Counted from the stretch's first letter, positions 34,838-44,043 are shown. The stretch is 64,000 bases of DNA from Burkholderiaceae bacterium (GCA_024235875.1 JACKLP010000001.1:372001-436000); one strand, 5' to 3'. Notes: generated from the sequence alone by a model not told the origin. Numbers and translations: made by a program.

Positions 34838-35623
34838 TCAGTTGGTTCCGACTCGCAAGGGTACGAATCGTACCGTATCGAGCCGCGTCATCTGCCAGTC
34901 CGAAGGACTGGTGCGCTCGATCATCTGTAACGTCTGGCGTCCGTCCTCGCTGACCGGCGCGAGCAAGCGGGCGCCGACCTTCAGTTGCATCAGCCAGGCG
35001 TCGGGAATGCGGTCCCCGGCGGCAGCGGCCACGATTGCATCGTAGGGCGCCATCGAGCCCACGCCATCGCGCCCGTCGCCGAAGACCAGGCGCAGATTGC
35101 CGATCCGGGCCGAGCGCAGATTGCCGCGTGCCTGCTCGTGCAAGGCGCGCAAGCGCTCGATCGAGACCACCTGCCCGACCAGCCGTGCCAGCACCGCGGC
35201 CTGATAGCCGCAACCGGTGCCCACTTCGAGGACCACGGCGCTCGCGCGCGCCGGCGGCGCGATCGGAGCGAGCGCGTGCTCGAGCATTCGCGCGACCGTC
35301 GTCGGACGCGAAATGGTCTGGCCGTGGCCGATCGGCAATGAACAGTCTTCGTAGGCCCGGCTTGCAAAAGCCTGCTCCACGAAGACGTGCCGCGGAATCG
35401 AGGCCATTGCATCGAGCACGGCCGAGTCCCGGACGCCCGATTGCGCCAGTGCCGCCACCATGCGCAAGCGCGCGCGTTCGGACGCCATTCCGATGCCGGC
35501 GGCCGCCGGCAGGTCGGCCGGGAGGCGACGGGGCGGCGTCGGTCGCGCGGCCGGGCTCGGTGCCTGCGGGCGCGAGGGCGCGAAATAGCGGGGCGCGCCG
35601 TTCAGGGGCTTGGATCGAGCCAA
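34838..35623 (-). CDS. pcm: Protein-L-isoaspartate O-methyltransferase
   Basis: A 261-aa SAM methyltransferase that starts repair of isoaspartyl residues. Motifs are SLPIGHGQTISRPTTVARML, the SAM loop VLEVGTGCGYQAAVLA, and LRLVFGDGRDG. The start is TTG at 35623, inside the surE gene, with GAGGTG at good spacing; the next ATG would cut 45 residues. The N-terminal 45 residues are Pro/Arg-rich and of unknown role. It overlaps surE by 22 bases. Confidence 0.92.
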   Translation of the reverse strand: MARSKPLNGAPRYFAPSRPQAPSPAARPTPPRRLPADLPAAAGIGMASERARLRMVAALAQSGVRDSAVLDAMASIPRHVFVEQAFASRAYEDCSLPIGHGQTISRPTTVARMLEHALAPIAPPARASAVVLEVGTGCGYQAAVLARLVGQVVSIERLRALHEQARGNLRSARIGNLRLVFGDGRDGVGSMAPYDAIVAAAAGDRIPDAWLMQLKVGARLLAPVSEDGRQTLQMIERTSPSDWQMTRLDTVRFVPLRVGTN

Positions 35624-36351
35624 GCGCGCACCTCGTCCATTCGCCGTTCCCCGGTGAGGTCCATTTCGAGCGGTGTGACCGATACCCAGCCGGTCTCGGT
35701 GGCATGGAAATCCGTCCCCTCGCCGGCGTCGCGCGCGGCGCCGGCCGGCCCGATCCAGTAGATGGTCTGGCCCCGCGGGTTGGTATCCACGACGACCGGC
35801 TCGGCCGCGTGGCGTCGGCCGAGTCGCGTCAGTCGGGTGCCCCGAAGTTCGGCCAAGGGAACCGACGGGATGTTCACATTGAGCAGAAGCGGGGCATCGG
35901 AGCCTCGGGCGAGGAACCGGGTCAATACATCGGAGACGACCTTGCGTGCCGTATCCAGGTGCCCGAAGCCGTGGCGCACCAGAGAGAACGCGATCGCGGG
36001 GATCCCGAGCAGGTAGCCCTCGGTGGCAGCGGCGACCGTCCCCGAGTAGATGGTGTCGTCGCCCATGTTGGCACCATCATTGATGCCCGACAGGACCAGG
36101 TCCGGCCGATGATCGAGCAAGCCGGTCACCGCGACGTGGACGCAGTCGGTGGGCGTGCCGTTGACATACCGGAAACCATTCTGCGTACGACGCACGCTGA
36201 GCGGTCGATCGAGCGTCAAGGAATTCGAAGCGCCGCTGCGATCCCGCTCGGGCGCCACGACCTCGACATGGCCGAAACCCGACGCGACCTCGGCGAGCGC
36301 CGCGATCCCGGGGGAAAAATAGCCGTCGTCGTTACTGACCAGAATCCGCAT
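35602..36351 (-). CDS. surE: 5'/3'-nucleotidase SurE
   Basis: A 249-aa metal-dependent nucleotidase and exopolyphosphatase. The metal-binding SNDDG is at residues 6-10, and PTDCVHVAVTG plus VLSGINDGANMGDD are present. It heads surE-pcm-nlpD, a stress-survival set conserved across proteobacteria and often adjoining rpoS, which is not in this window. Confidence 0.96.
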   Translation of the reverse strand: MRILVSNDDGYFSPGIAALAEVASGFGHVEVVAPERDRSGASNSLTLDRPLSVRRTQNGFRYVNGTPTDCVHVAVTGLLDHRPDLVLSGINDGANMGDDTIYSGTVAAATEGYLLGIPAIAFSLVRHGFGHLDTARKVVSDVLTRFLARGSDAPLLLNVNIPSVPLAELRGTRLTRLGRRHAAEPVVVDTNPRGQTIYWIGPAGAARDAGEGTDFHATETGWVSVTPLEMDLTGERRMDEVRAWLDPSP

Positions 36352-36383
36352 GCGCGGATTCTAGTGGAAGTCGCGCCGCCGGC

Positions 36384-36848
36384 TCAGCCTTCGGCGGGCC
36401 AGTCGCGGATATAGGCCTTGAGCATCTTGTTCTCGAAGCTCTGCTCCTCGAGTACCGCCTTGGCGACGTCGTGGAACGACAAGACGCCCAGCAAGGTATC
36501 GCCATCCATCACGGGCAAGTAGCGCTGGTGGGTCTCGAGCATCGCACGGCGCAGTTCGTTGACGTCCATGGTCGGGTCGACGATCAGCGGCTCGGGGTTC
36601 ATGACCTCGTTGACATAGATGTCCGCGACCGGGGGCGTGGGCCCCTCTCGATGCTCGACCTGGCGCCTCGCGAGGACCTTCATGACCTCGCGAAAGGTCA
36701 GCATGCCGGCGAGCTTGCCGTCGAGCATGACGACCAGCGAGCCGATGTCTTGTTCGGCCATCGTGATGATGCCATCCGAGAGCTTGGAGTCGGGCGCGAC
36801 GGTGAACAGCGTGTTGCCCTTCACCTTCAGAATCTCGTTGACCTGCAT
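36384..36848 (-). CDS. Tandem CBS-domain protein
   Basis: A 154-aa cytoplasmic protein made of two CBS domains (about 8-65 and 78-138), e.g. DIGSLVVMLDGKLAGMLTFRE and HQRYLPVMDGDTLLGVLSFHD. CBS pairs bind adenine nucleotides and act as regulatory sensors; the partner is unknown. A putative promoter lies 56-83 bases upstream. Confidence 0.9.
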   Translation of the reverse strand: MQVNEILKVKGNTLFTVAPDSKLSDGIITMAEQDIGSLVVMLDGKLAGMLTFREVMKVLARRQVEHREGPTPPVADIYVNEVMNPEPLIVDPTMDVNELRRAMLETHQRYLPVMDGDTLLGVLSFHDVAKAVLEEQSFENKMLKAYIRDWPAEG

Positions 36849-36903
36849 TGGCGCTCCCCCGGGGACGGTTTCTCGGTGCTTGTCGGCCTTTGGTTCCGAC
36901 GAT

Positions 36904-36931
36904 GCTATACGACAGGCCAGATGCTGGACAA
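36904..36931 (-). promoter_or_regulatory. Putative sigma-70 promoter of the CBS gene
   Basis: Read on the minus strand, TTGTCC (36931-36926) and TATAGC (36909-36904) are 16 bases apart, four of six matches each. It lies in the 108-base gap between the chpA-like stop and the CBS-protein start and would give a leader of about 50 bases. Confidence 0.42.
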
Positions 36932-36956
36932 GCCTTGTGCCGCCGAGTAGCCGCCC

Positions 36957-39900
36957 TCAGCGATCCATTCGATCGAGACAGGAGGCGATCGTTTCGAGCA
37001 ACTCGTCGTCGCGATAGGGCTTGTTCAGGAATGCAGTCACGCCAGCCTCATCGGCGAGCGCCCGGTGACGCTCGGTGCTCCGCGACGTAATCATGATGAT
37101 CGGCAGCCCGCGGGTGTCGTCCCGGGCCCTCAGTGCGCGCGTCAGTTCGATGCCGTTCATCCGGGGCATCTCGAGATCCACGAGCACGATGGCCGGAACG
37201 CGCTTTTCGATGCGGGCGAGCGCCTCGATGCCGTCCGCCGCGGTATCGACCCCGAAACCCATGTCGGCGAGCAGGGTCTCCATCGCCCGACGGACGCTGA
37301 CCGAATCGTCCACTACCAGGCAATGCGTCGGCATGCTGACCGGTTGCTCGCGCGCGTAGCGCGGATCGCTGTCGCGCGACCCGCGCAACAGCATGTCCGG
37401 GGCGTAGACCGGTGCCACGGCACCGTCCGGCAGCACCGCGATGCCATCGAGACCCGTGATGGCCGGCAGGATGGCCGGCGGCGGACGCACGATCACCTGC
37501 TGTGCCTGCGACAGTGGCGGGCAGACGATCGCAAACGCCTTGCCGGCTTCGTCGCGACAGAACAGAACGCTTTCCTCGCGATCCGTCTGCGGAGAGTCCG
37601 AATCGTCGTCGCGCAACGCATCGGCAGGCAGGCCGAGCAAGGTGCCCAGGTAAAGGACCGGGCAGGCCCCGGGCGCCTGACGCACATCGGCCAGTCCTTC
37701 CTCGAGTGCCGCGATGCGCTCGATGCCACGCACACCGATCGCGAGCACGTGGGTTCGGGTTCGAGCGACCATCACGGCCATCGATGCCACCCGCAGCGGC
37801 ACGCGCAAGGTCAGCCGGGCACCGCCATCGGGCGCATCGTCGATCTCGAGGCTGCCGTGCATCGAACGAACGACCTGATCGACGGCATCCAGGCCGATGC
37901 CTCGCCCCGACAGCATCGTGGCCTGGTCTCGGGTGGAAAAGCCGGCCCGGGTCAGCAGGCGCCCGAGTTCAACGGTATCCGGTGGCACGTCTTCGGCAAG
38001 CAGGCCATCACGTAGCGCCCGCGCCAGGATCGCCGCGCGATCGAATCCGGCGCCGTCATCGACACAGCTCACCACCAGGGTCGGCCCTTCGCGCTGGAAA
38101 GACACCTGGACGCGACCCACGTCGGGTTTGCCCGCCGCGCGACGCTGCGCCGGGGGCTCGATGCCATGGTCCACCGCATTGCGAATCAGATGCGCGATCG
38201 GCTCGACCAGGCGCTGGAGCAAGCGGTTCTCGAACAGGGTTTCCTCGCCCGATATCGCAAGGCTCACTTCCTTCTGGGCCATGCGAGCCGCCTGCCGCGC
38301 CACCCGTCGCAAGCGCGCGCCGATCGAGGCCACCGGCACGAGTCGAGCCAACAGGGCGAGTTCGCGTATTTCGGTGTGTGCGCGCTCGACCCGCTCGATG
38401 GCATCGCGCAACTGGCCCAGCCCGGCGCGCAGGCGCGATGCAAGAAGCTTGTCATCGGCGCCCGCCTCGGCAATCCGGCGCGACGTCGTGTGCAGCTCGC
38501 TATAGCGATCCATCTCGAGCGCATCCATGCCCTCGGCCACCGGCTCGATCGATTCGGCTCCCGGGCCGGTATCGACCAGACGATCCAGCTCCGACGCGAG
38601 GTCGAGCAGGCGATCGCCTCCATGGATCAGGGCACGGGTCGAATCGGACGACTGACGCAGGGCCTCCTGGGCACGCGCGAGCGTGATCGACGCGTCGGTC
38701 GCTTGTTCGACCAACTGCTCGAGCAGTCGAACCGGGATTCGAAGGAACTCCTCGGCGTCGTTGTCATCGGCCTCGGTCGACGGAGCGGGTCCGCCAGGGG
38801 TCCCGGACGGTTCGGACGGTTCGGCGGCCGCGATCGAAGCGACATTCGCCATGGAGCTGGCTACTGCCGCGGGCGGCGGCGCATCGCCGAGCAGATGCCG
38901 GGTCCAGCCGATCAGTCCAGCCAGCGCAGCCCGCGCACCGGCCGGGCCTTCCTCGTGCGAGACGAGCGCGTCGACCATGTCGGCGATGACGTCGGCGGCC
39001 TCTGCCAGGCTGTCCGAGATCGCCGCCCTTCGGCCGTCCGAATGCTCCGCCAGGACGCCTGTGTCGCCCGCCAGTTCCAGCACGCCCTCGAGCGAATGCG
39101 TCAGTTCGGCAACGCCTCGAACGCCGGCCGTGTTGGCCGCCCCCTTGAGCGTGTGAGCAGCCCGCTGCGCCGGTTCGATCGCATCGGTATCGCCGCGAAC
39201 GATCGCCTCGATCGCCCGGCCGAGCGTCTCGGCCAGGGCCGGCATCTCGCGCAGCAGCGTCTCGGTGAGCTCCGGTTCGGCGTCGGCCGCCAGTTCGAGC
39301 GACAAGTCGACGCGGGCCGGATCGATCTGCGGCAGCGTGACGCGCCGGGTCGCGCCACTCACCGACAGCATGCCCGCCGCCTGGCGCACGACTTCGATCA
39401 GGCTGGCGCTGCCGAGTCCTGCGCGCTCGTGCACGGACAGCGCGGCATCGAGGTGAGCGCGATCCGGCGCCCTGAAATAAGCGGCCCAGGCCATCGGCCA
39501 TTCGCGCAAGCCCGCGAGGAGCGAAGCTGGCGCCTCGTCGCGGCCCGCCGCCGATGCGACCGTCTCGGCGCTCACCTGGATCAACGCGGCCAGGTCGTTC
39601 AGGCCGATGTAGCCGACGGCATTGGCGAAATGCCCCAGACGCTCGGCATACTGTTCCAACCGGTCCCGACGGCCATCGGGGCCATCGTCGTCGACCTCGC
39701 CGAGTTCCTCGCCGATGTCGTCGCAGGCCTCTGCCAGCAGGACCAGTTCATCTGCCGCCACATCGATCGGGATAGACGCGCCGCCCCGGGATCCCTTGGG
39801 CATGTCGGTCTCGGCCGCCGCCTGCAATCGCGCCGCGTCGACCTCGAGCTGCCCCGCGATCGCCTCGAACACCTCGTCGGGGCCCCTGCCCTTCAGACCC

Positions 39901-40292
39901 AGCCATTCGCGCAGCCCGGCCAGCCAGCGGGCATGCTCGGATACCGGAAGCGCGGCACCGCAAAAGGCGATCGCCGAATCGACCCAGGCCTCGGCCTGGC
40001 GCCGTTCGAGCGCCGGATCACCGATCGGCGCGCGCGCCAGATGCGGCACCAGCAGGCCGGCCAGATAGGCAAGCCCGCCGAGCTCGAGCGCGCGCGCTGC
40101 TGCGCCCAGCGCTTCCATCGCGCGCGCCATTCGCGCACGCCACGCACCGGCCGGTGCATCGTCGGTCAGCAGCGGATCGAGCAGGGCCGCGGCCGCCGCG
40201 CCCAGGCGTTCGAAGTCTTCGCCGGCAAGCCCGTCGGCCGGCAACGAAGCGTCGCGAGCCATCGAGTCGTCGTCGGAACCGGCGCGCGTCAT
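36957..40292 (-). CDS. chpA: ChpA/PilL-like hybrid chemotaxis histidine kinase
   Basis: An 1111-aa CheA-type hybrid kinase. Residues 1-340 are helical, Hpt-like but without an evident phospho-His. A clear Hpt domain follows with the H-box AAHTLKGAANTAG near residue 380. A dimerisation region then leads to the HATPase domain (N box HLIRNAVDHGIEPP near 700, DDGAGFD, SGRGIGLDAV), a CheW-like domain, and a C-terminal receiver from about 988 (CLVVDDS, VLVDLEMPRMNG). Pseudomonas ChpA is over twice as long with many Hpt modules. It would control twitching motility or second-messenger output through PilG/PilH. It overlaps the receptor gene by 4 nt. Confidence 0.92.
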   Translation of the reverse strand: MTRAGSDDDSMARDASLPADGLAGEDFERLGAAAAALLDPLLTDDAPAGAWRARMARAMEALGAAARALELGGLAYLAGLLVPHLARAPIGDPALERRQAEAWVDSAIAFCGAALPVSEHARWLAGLREWLGLKGRGPDEVFEAIAGQLEVDAARLQAAAETDMPKGSRGGASIPIDVAADELVLLAEACDDIGEELGEVDDDGPDGRRDRLEQYAERLGHFANAVGYIGLNDLAALIQVSAETVASAAGRDEAPASLLAGLREWPMAWAAYFRAPDRAHLDAALSVHERAGLGSASLIEVVRQAAGMLSVSGATRRVTLPQIDPARVDLSLELAADAEPELTETLLREMPALAETLGRAIEAIVRGDTDAIEPAQRAAHTLKGAANTAGVRGVAELTHSLEGVLELAGDTGVLAEHSDGRRAAISDSLAEAADVIADMVDALVSHEEGPAGARAALAGLIGWTRHLLGDAPPPAAVASSMANVASIAAAEPSEPSGTPGGPAPSTEADDNDAEEFLRIPVRLLEQLVEQATDASITLARAQEALRQSSDSTRALIHGGDRLLDLASELDRLVDTGPGAESIEPVAEGMDALEMDRYSELHTTSRRIAEAGADDKLLASRLRAGLGQLRDAIERVERAHTEIRELALLARLVPVASIGARLRRVARQAARMAQKEVSLAISGEETLFENRLLQRLVEPIAHLIRNAVDHGIEPPAQRRAAGKPDVGRVQVSFQREGPTLVVSCVDDGAGFDRAAILARALRDGLLAEDVPPDTVELGRLLTRAGFSTRDQATMLSGRGIGLDAVDQVVRSMHGSLEIDDAPDGGARLTLRVPLRVASMAVMVARTRTHVLAIGVRGIERIAALEEGLADVRQAPGACPVLYLGTLLGLPADALRDDDSDSPQTDREESVLFCRDEAGKAFAIVCPPLSQAQQVIVRPPPAILPAITGLDGIAVLPDGAVAPVYAPDMLLRGSRDSDPRYAREQPVSMPTHCLVVDDSVSVRRAMETLLADMGFGVDTAADGIEALARIEKRVPAIVLVDLEMPRMNGIELTRALRARDDTRGLPIIMITSRSTERHRALADEAGVTAFLNKPYRDDELLETIASCLDRMDR

Positions 40293-41683
40293 CGCTCGAC
40301 CTTGAAGACACGGACCTGCTCGAGCAGCGCTCGGGCAAAACCCGCGAGCCGGCGGGTCTCGACGGCCTGCTCGCCCAGCTCGCGCGCCGTCTCGGCGCTG
40401 GCGTCCTCGATGAGACGGGCCCGCCGTGTCAGGGAAGAGCTCGCTCGGGCCTGCGCTTGCGAGGTCGCGGCGATCGCCCGGACCTCGGCCGCCAGCGCCT
40501 CGGTCTCCTTCTTGGTGCGCGCCATTTCCTCGCGCGCGACCTCGGCCAGGCGGGTGATCTCGACGACCTGGGCAATCGCGTCGTTGACGGCGCGGACGGT
40601 CTCGCCCGTCTCGCCCTGGATCGCCGCGACCTGCCGCGATATCTGCTCGGTCGCCTCTTGCACCGAGTCAGAGAGGCGGCGAACCTCGTCTGCCACCTGG
40701 CCGAAGCTGCGCACGGACTCGCCGGCCGCGGCCGCATGCATCGACGCATTGAGTGCGAGCACGCCGGTCCTGGCCGCGATCGAACGGATCAGTCCGACCA
40801 CCTGTCCGATTTCCTGGGAACGCTCGCCCAGGCGCTTGACTCGCTTCTCGGTTTCGCGAATCAGTTCGCGTGAGCGCAGCACGCCCTGCATCGTCAACGA
40901 TACGGAATGCATGGCCTCGGCATTGGCCTTCACGGCCCCGCCAGCGGCCTCGTGGGTACGCTGGGCTCCGGCCGCGACCTCGGTGAGCGCTTTCGCGGCG
41001 GTCGACAGTTCCGAGGCAGCGGCCTCGATCTCGCGCCGCTCTCGCGCCGCAGCCTTGCGCGCGTTCTCGGACTGGCCCTTGACCGCGAGCGTCGCCCGGG
41101 CGACCTCGTGCGAGACCTGCGCGACGTTGCGCAGCACCCGCCCCATCTCCTCTGTCAGAAGATTCAGCGCATCGGAAACCGCGCCGGTCACGTTCTCGGT
41201 GACGGGGACCCGGCGCGTGAGGTCCTTGCTCGTCGCGATCCCGCCGACCGCCTGCATGATCTCGATCACCGAGTCATTGAGTTCCTCGGATTCGCGCGCC
41301 GTGCGCTCGAGGGTCGCGAGCCGCTCCTCCAGGAGGCTGTCCAGCGCACTCGCCAATCGCCCGATCGGATCGGCACCGACGATTCCGGTGCGGGCGGCGA
41401 AATCGCCATCCTGGACCCGCTCGACAGTCTCGCGGATCAGCCCGATCGCATCCTGTCCGGCCAGGCATGCCTGGCGAGCCAGGCGGTAGACGACCAACGC
41501 AGCCACCAGGCCGACCCCGACGACGGCCGACGCGGCGAACACCGCCGCGCGGCGACCATCCAGGCCGAGGCCCCCTCCGGCGATCCAGGCCCCGGTGAGC
41601 GCCGCGACGACCACGGCGCCGAAGGCGATCACTGCCGCGAACACCCCGGCGCCGCGCGAACTGGCCGAACGCGACCGCTTCAC
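40289..41683 (-). CDS. pilJ: PilJ-like methyl-accepting chemotaxis protein with minimal periplasmic part
   Basis: A 464-aa receptor. Two transmembrane helices (about 12-36 and 45-67) are separated by a loop of about ten residues, so no periplasmic ligand-binding domain exists. A HAMP-like segment and a PilJ-type linker (IMQAVGGIATSKDLTRRVPV) precede the signalling coiled coil, whose hairpin tip reads AARTGVLALNASMHAAAAGE in place of the typical TNLLALNAAIEAARAGE. Pseudomonas PilJ is 682 aa. Function as pilus chemosensory receptor follows from its operon. Confidence 0.85.
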   Translation of the reverse strand: MKRSRSASSRGAGVFAAVIAFGAVVVAALTGAWIAGGGLGLDGRRAAVFAASAVVGVGLVAALVVYRLARQACLAGQDAIGLIRETVERVQDGDFAARTGIVGADPIGRLASALDSLLEERLATLERTARESEELNDSVIEIMQAVGGIATSKDLTRRVPVTENVTGAVSDALNLLTEEMGRVLRNVAQVSHEVARATLAVKGQSENARKAAARERREIEAAASELSTAAKALTEVAAGAQRTHEAAGGAVKANAEAMHSVSLTMQGVLRSRELIRETEKRVKRLGERSQEIGQVVGLIRSIAARTGVLALNASMHAAAAGESVRSFGQVADEVRRLSDSVQEATEQISRQVAAIQGETGETVRAVNDAIAQVVEITRLAEVAREEMARTKKETEALAAEVRAIAATSQAQARASSSLTRRARLIEDASAETARELGEQAVETRRLAGFARALLEQVRVFKVER

Positions 41684-42129
41684 GACCCGCGCCCCTCGAG
41701 CATCGAGCGAAAGAACGCCGGCAATCCGATCACCTGCCAGGGCTCGTCCGGCCCGCCGGCCGGGTGGGCCCGCACGCGGTTCGAATCAGCCGACTCGGAT
41801 GTGCCATCCGGCCCCGGTGATCGGGGATGGCCGTCGGCCAGGAAGAGTTCGACCGGTGCGGCATCGACGAGCAGCGCCACGGCATCGCTGCCGACTCCGA
41901 TCGCCACCGCGGCATGGCGACGAATCCTGGGTGCGACCGCCGCCTGCTCACCCAGCGCGAAGACGGGGACCGGATAGCCATGCAACTCGATCAGACCGGC
42001 GACTGCGGCCGGTGCCCCGGGAAGCGGAAAGATCTCGGCCGACGACACGAACTCGGACACCTCGCCCGCCGGCAGCATCAGGCGCCGGGCGCCGACACGC
42101 ACGCCGAATCGTCGTACGGCGTCAGCCAT
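41680..42129 (-). CDS. pilI: PilI-like CheW-domain adaptor
   Basis: A 149-aa CheW-like protein (RFGVRVGARRLMLPAGEVSEF, VAGLIELHGYPVPVFALGE) that would join receptor and kinase. A hydrophilic insertion at about 100-130 (SPGPDGTSESADSNRVRAH) is unusual. Its stop overlaps the receptor start (ATGA) and its start overlaps the pilH-like stop by 8 nt. Confidence 0.85.
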   Translation of the reverse strand: MADAVRRFGVRVGARRLMLPAGEVSEFVSSAEIFPLPGAPAAVAGLIELHGYPVPVFALGEQAAVAPRIRRHAAVAIGVGSDAVALLVDAAPVELFLADGHPRSPGPDGTSESADSNRVRAHPAGGPDEPWQVIGLPAFFRSMLEGRGS

Positions 42130-42508
42130 GGGCGTGCCGCAGGGTCTGGAGAACCGCGCCGGCCTCGATCGGCTTGCCGATCAGATCCAGCCCACCTTGC
42201 ATCCGCGCCCACATCCGATCCGCGCGCTGGCTCTTGCTCGACACGAACACGACCGGCACCCCACGCGTGACACGGTCGGCGGCGAGCCGACGACAGGCGC
42301 TGAACCCGTCCATCTCGGGCATCACGATATCCATGAGGACCAGGGCGGGACGAAACCGCCGAGCCAGTTCGAGCGCCTCGACGCCATTGGTGGCGGTGAG
42401 CACCTCGCAGCCTGCGTCCCGGAGAATCCGACCGAGGACTTCCCGGTCCACCGGCGCATCGTCGACGACCAGGACCCGAGGCATCGTGGCGGCATCGGCC
42501 GGGCTCAT
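42122..42508 (-). CDS. pilH: PilH-like single-domain response regulator
   Basis: A 128-aa stand-alone receiver domain: VLVVDDAPVD with the acidic pair, the phospho-acceptor Asp in LVLMDIVMPEMDG, and a conserved Lys in LIGKPIE. It is expected to be phosphorylated by the ChpA-like kinase. It starts with ATG at 42508 overlapping the preceding stop (ATGA). Confidence 0.88.
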   Translation of the reverse strand: MSPADAATMPRVLVVDDAPVDREVLGRILRDAGCEVLTATNGVEALELARRFRPALVLMDIVMPEMDGFSACRRLAADRVTRGVPVVFVSSKSQRADRMWARMQGGLDLIGKPIEAGAVLQTLRHAHG

Positions 42509-44043
42509 CGAGACGCTCCAGACGGCGTGCGTGTGCGCTGGGCGCGAGCCGCTCCGGCCGGCAACGGACGAATGAGGCCGGTCAGGTCGTCGATCGCGAG
42601 CGTCTTGCGCAGCACCTTGATCAGGGCCTGCTCGAGTCGACGCATCGTGATCGGCTTGACCAGATAGGTATCGCAGCCGGCCAGCGCGCCTCGGGCCAGA
42701 TCGAATGGCGACGAGCGCGTCGTGAGAATGATCACCGGCATCCCGCGATATCTGCGCCGGATGATCCGGGTCAGCTTGTAGCCATCGGTCTCGGGCATGA
42801 CCACGTCGACCACGGCCAGGTCGTAGTGTCGAAGCGCCAGCGCCGCCATCGCGTCGGTCGCACTGGCGACCGTGTCGCATGCGGTGCCCAGTCGACCGAA
42901 GGCCCGGACCATCTGATCCCGCACCGTCGGGCTGTCGTCGACCACCAGGATCCGGATCCGAGGGTCGTCGTCCGCGTCGGCCTGTGCGGGACCGGGCTTG
43001 CCCGGCTGCGCGCGAGGGGGCCGGATCGCTGGCGCGTGCTCGCTCGCCGCCCGGCCTGGCACCTCGCTGGCGACTGTCGATGATTCTCGCGCGGGCGCCG
43101 GCGGTGGCGTTACGCCCCGCCCCTGCGCCCCGGCAGACGCTCGCTCGCGATGCGCGTCGGCGGCGGGTTGCGGCGGCGTCGGCGCCGCGGATCGATCGGG
43201 CACGGGTGCCCGCCGCGGCGGGGTCTCGACGGCTTCGCGCAGGAACGACAGCGGTGGCTCGCGATCAGCCTGGCCCGTGGCAGCCCTGACGGCGCGCTCG
43301 ATCAGCGATTCGGGCTGGCCTACATCGACGGGAATCGATTGCGCCGCGGGCACGGCGAGCGGGCCCGGCGGCGTTGGTGTCGGCGAGTCCTGGACCGGCG
43401 GTGGCATCACCGCCGGAGCGCGCGGGGCCGGCTCACGGGCGCTTCCAGGCACCGCGGCTGGCGCTGGCAGCGACGCCTGCGCCTGTAAGTCCGACGCGGC
43501 ATCCGCGGGCCGCGCTTCCCCGGTCGGATCGAGCGGCCGCGGATCGTCGGCTGCCGGCGTGATCTCGACCGCCTCGCGGGCGATAGGCTCGGTCAGGCGC
43601 GGCGGCTCCGGGGGGACGGCGAGCGAGGCAGCGTCCTGGGTACGCTCGGCGCCCGGCGCGCGCTCGGCCTCGAGTTCGAAGCTCATCGGCCGGGTCTCCG
43701 GCGATTCGATCTCCATCTCGACGACGCGATTCAGGATCGGCAGCAACTGGAGCGTGAGACGGTCGATCGAGATCGCGTGACGTGCCGAACTCGGGGCTCC
43801 GCGGGGAACCGCCGAAACCACGGGTCGATCGCGGCCGAGCGTGCGCAGGCGCGCCAGCGCTCGCAGGCCCTCGGACTGCACCGGGTTGACGATCAGGATA
43901 TCGATGTCGCTGAAGTCACCGGGCTCGACGAGGACGAACTCGAATCGGTTGTACTGGCTGTGCTTGAAGACGATCTCGATCAGGCGCTCATCGCGCGGAT
44001 CGAGCCCGGCAGCCGCCACTCGGTATAGCGGCTTGTCAGACAT
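42505..44043 (-). CDS. PilG-like regulator with N-terminal pseudo-receiver and proline-rich linker
   Basis: A 512-aa protein in the position of pilG. The C-terminal receiver (about 368-485) is intact: ILVVDDSPTVRDQ, VVDVVMPETDGYK, and Lys in YLVKPIT. Residues 5-115 look like a diverged receiver-type fold in which the phospho-acceptor strand reads DIDILIVNPVQS, without the Asp. Residues 120-360 are a Pro/Ala/Arg-rich, probably disordered linker. The role of the N-terminal part is unknown. It is first gene of the chemosensory operon; start ATG 44043 has only a weak SD. Confidence 0.8.
   Translation of the reverse strand: MSDKPLYRVAAAGLDPRDERLIEIVFKHSQYNRFEFVLVEPGDFSDIDILIVNPVQSEGLRALARLRTLGRDRPVVSAVPRGAPSSARHAISIDRLTLQLLPILNRVVEMEIESPETRPMSFELEAERAPGAERTQDAASLAVPPEPPRLTEPIAREAVEITPAADDPRPLDPTGEARPADAASDLQAQASLPAPAAVPGSAREPAPRAPAVMPPPVQDSPTPTPPGPLAVPAAQSIPVDVGQPESLIERAVRAATGQADREPPLSFLREAVETPPRRAPVPDRSAAPTPPQPAADAHRERASAGAQGRGVTPPPAPARESSTVASEVPGRAASEHAPAIRPPRAQPGKPGPAQADADDDPRIRILVVDDSPTVRDQMVRAFGRLGTACDTVASATDAMAALALRHYDLAVVDVVMPETDGYKLTRIIRRRYRGMPVIILTTRSSPFDLARGALAGCDTYLVKPITMRRLEQALIKVLRKTLAIDDLTGLIRPLPAGAARAQRTRTPSGASR

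Noticed and set aside
38166..41489. A 1107-residue open frame on the plus strand across chpA and pilJ
   Set aside because: It mirrors the chemosensory genes, whose HATPase, Hpt, receiver and receptor motifs are unambiguous; the antisense product is low-complexity.
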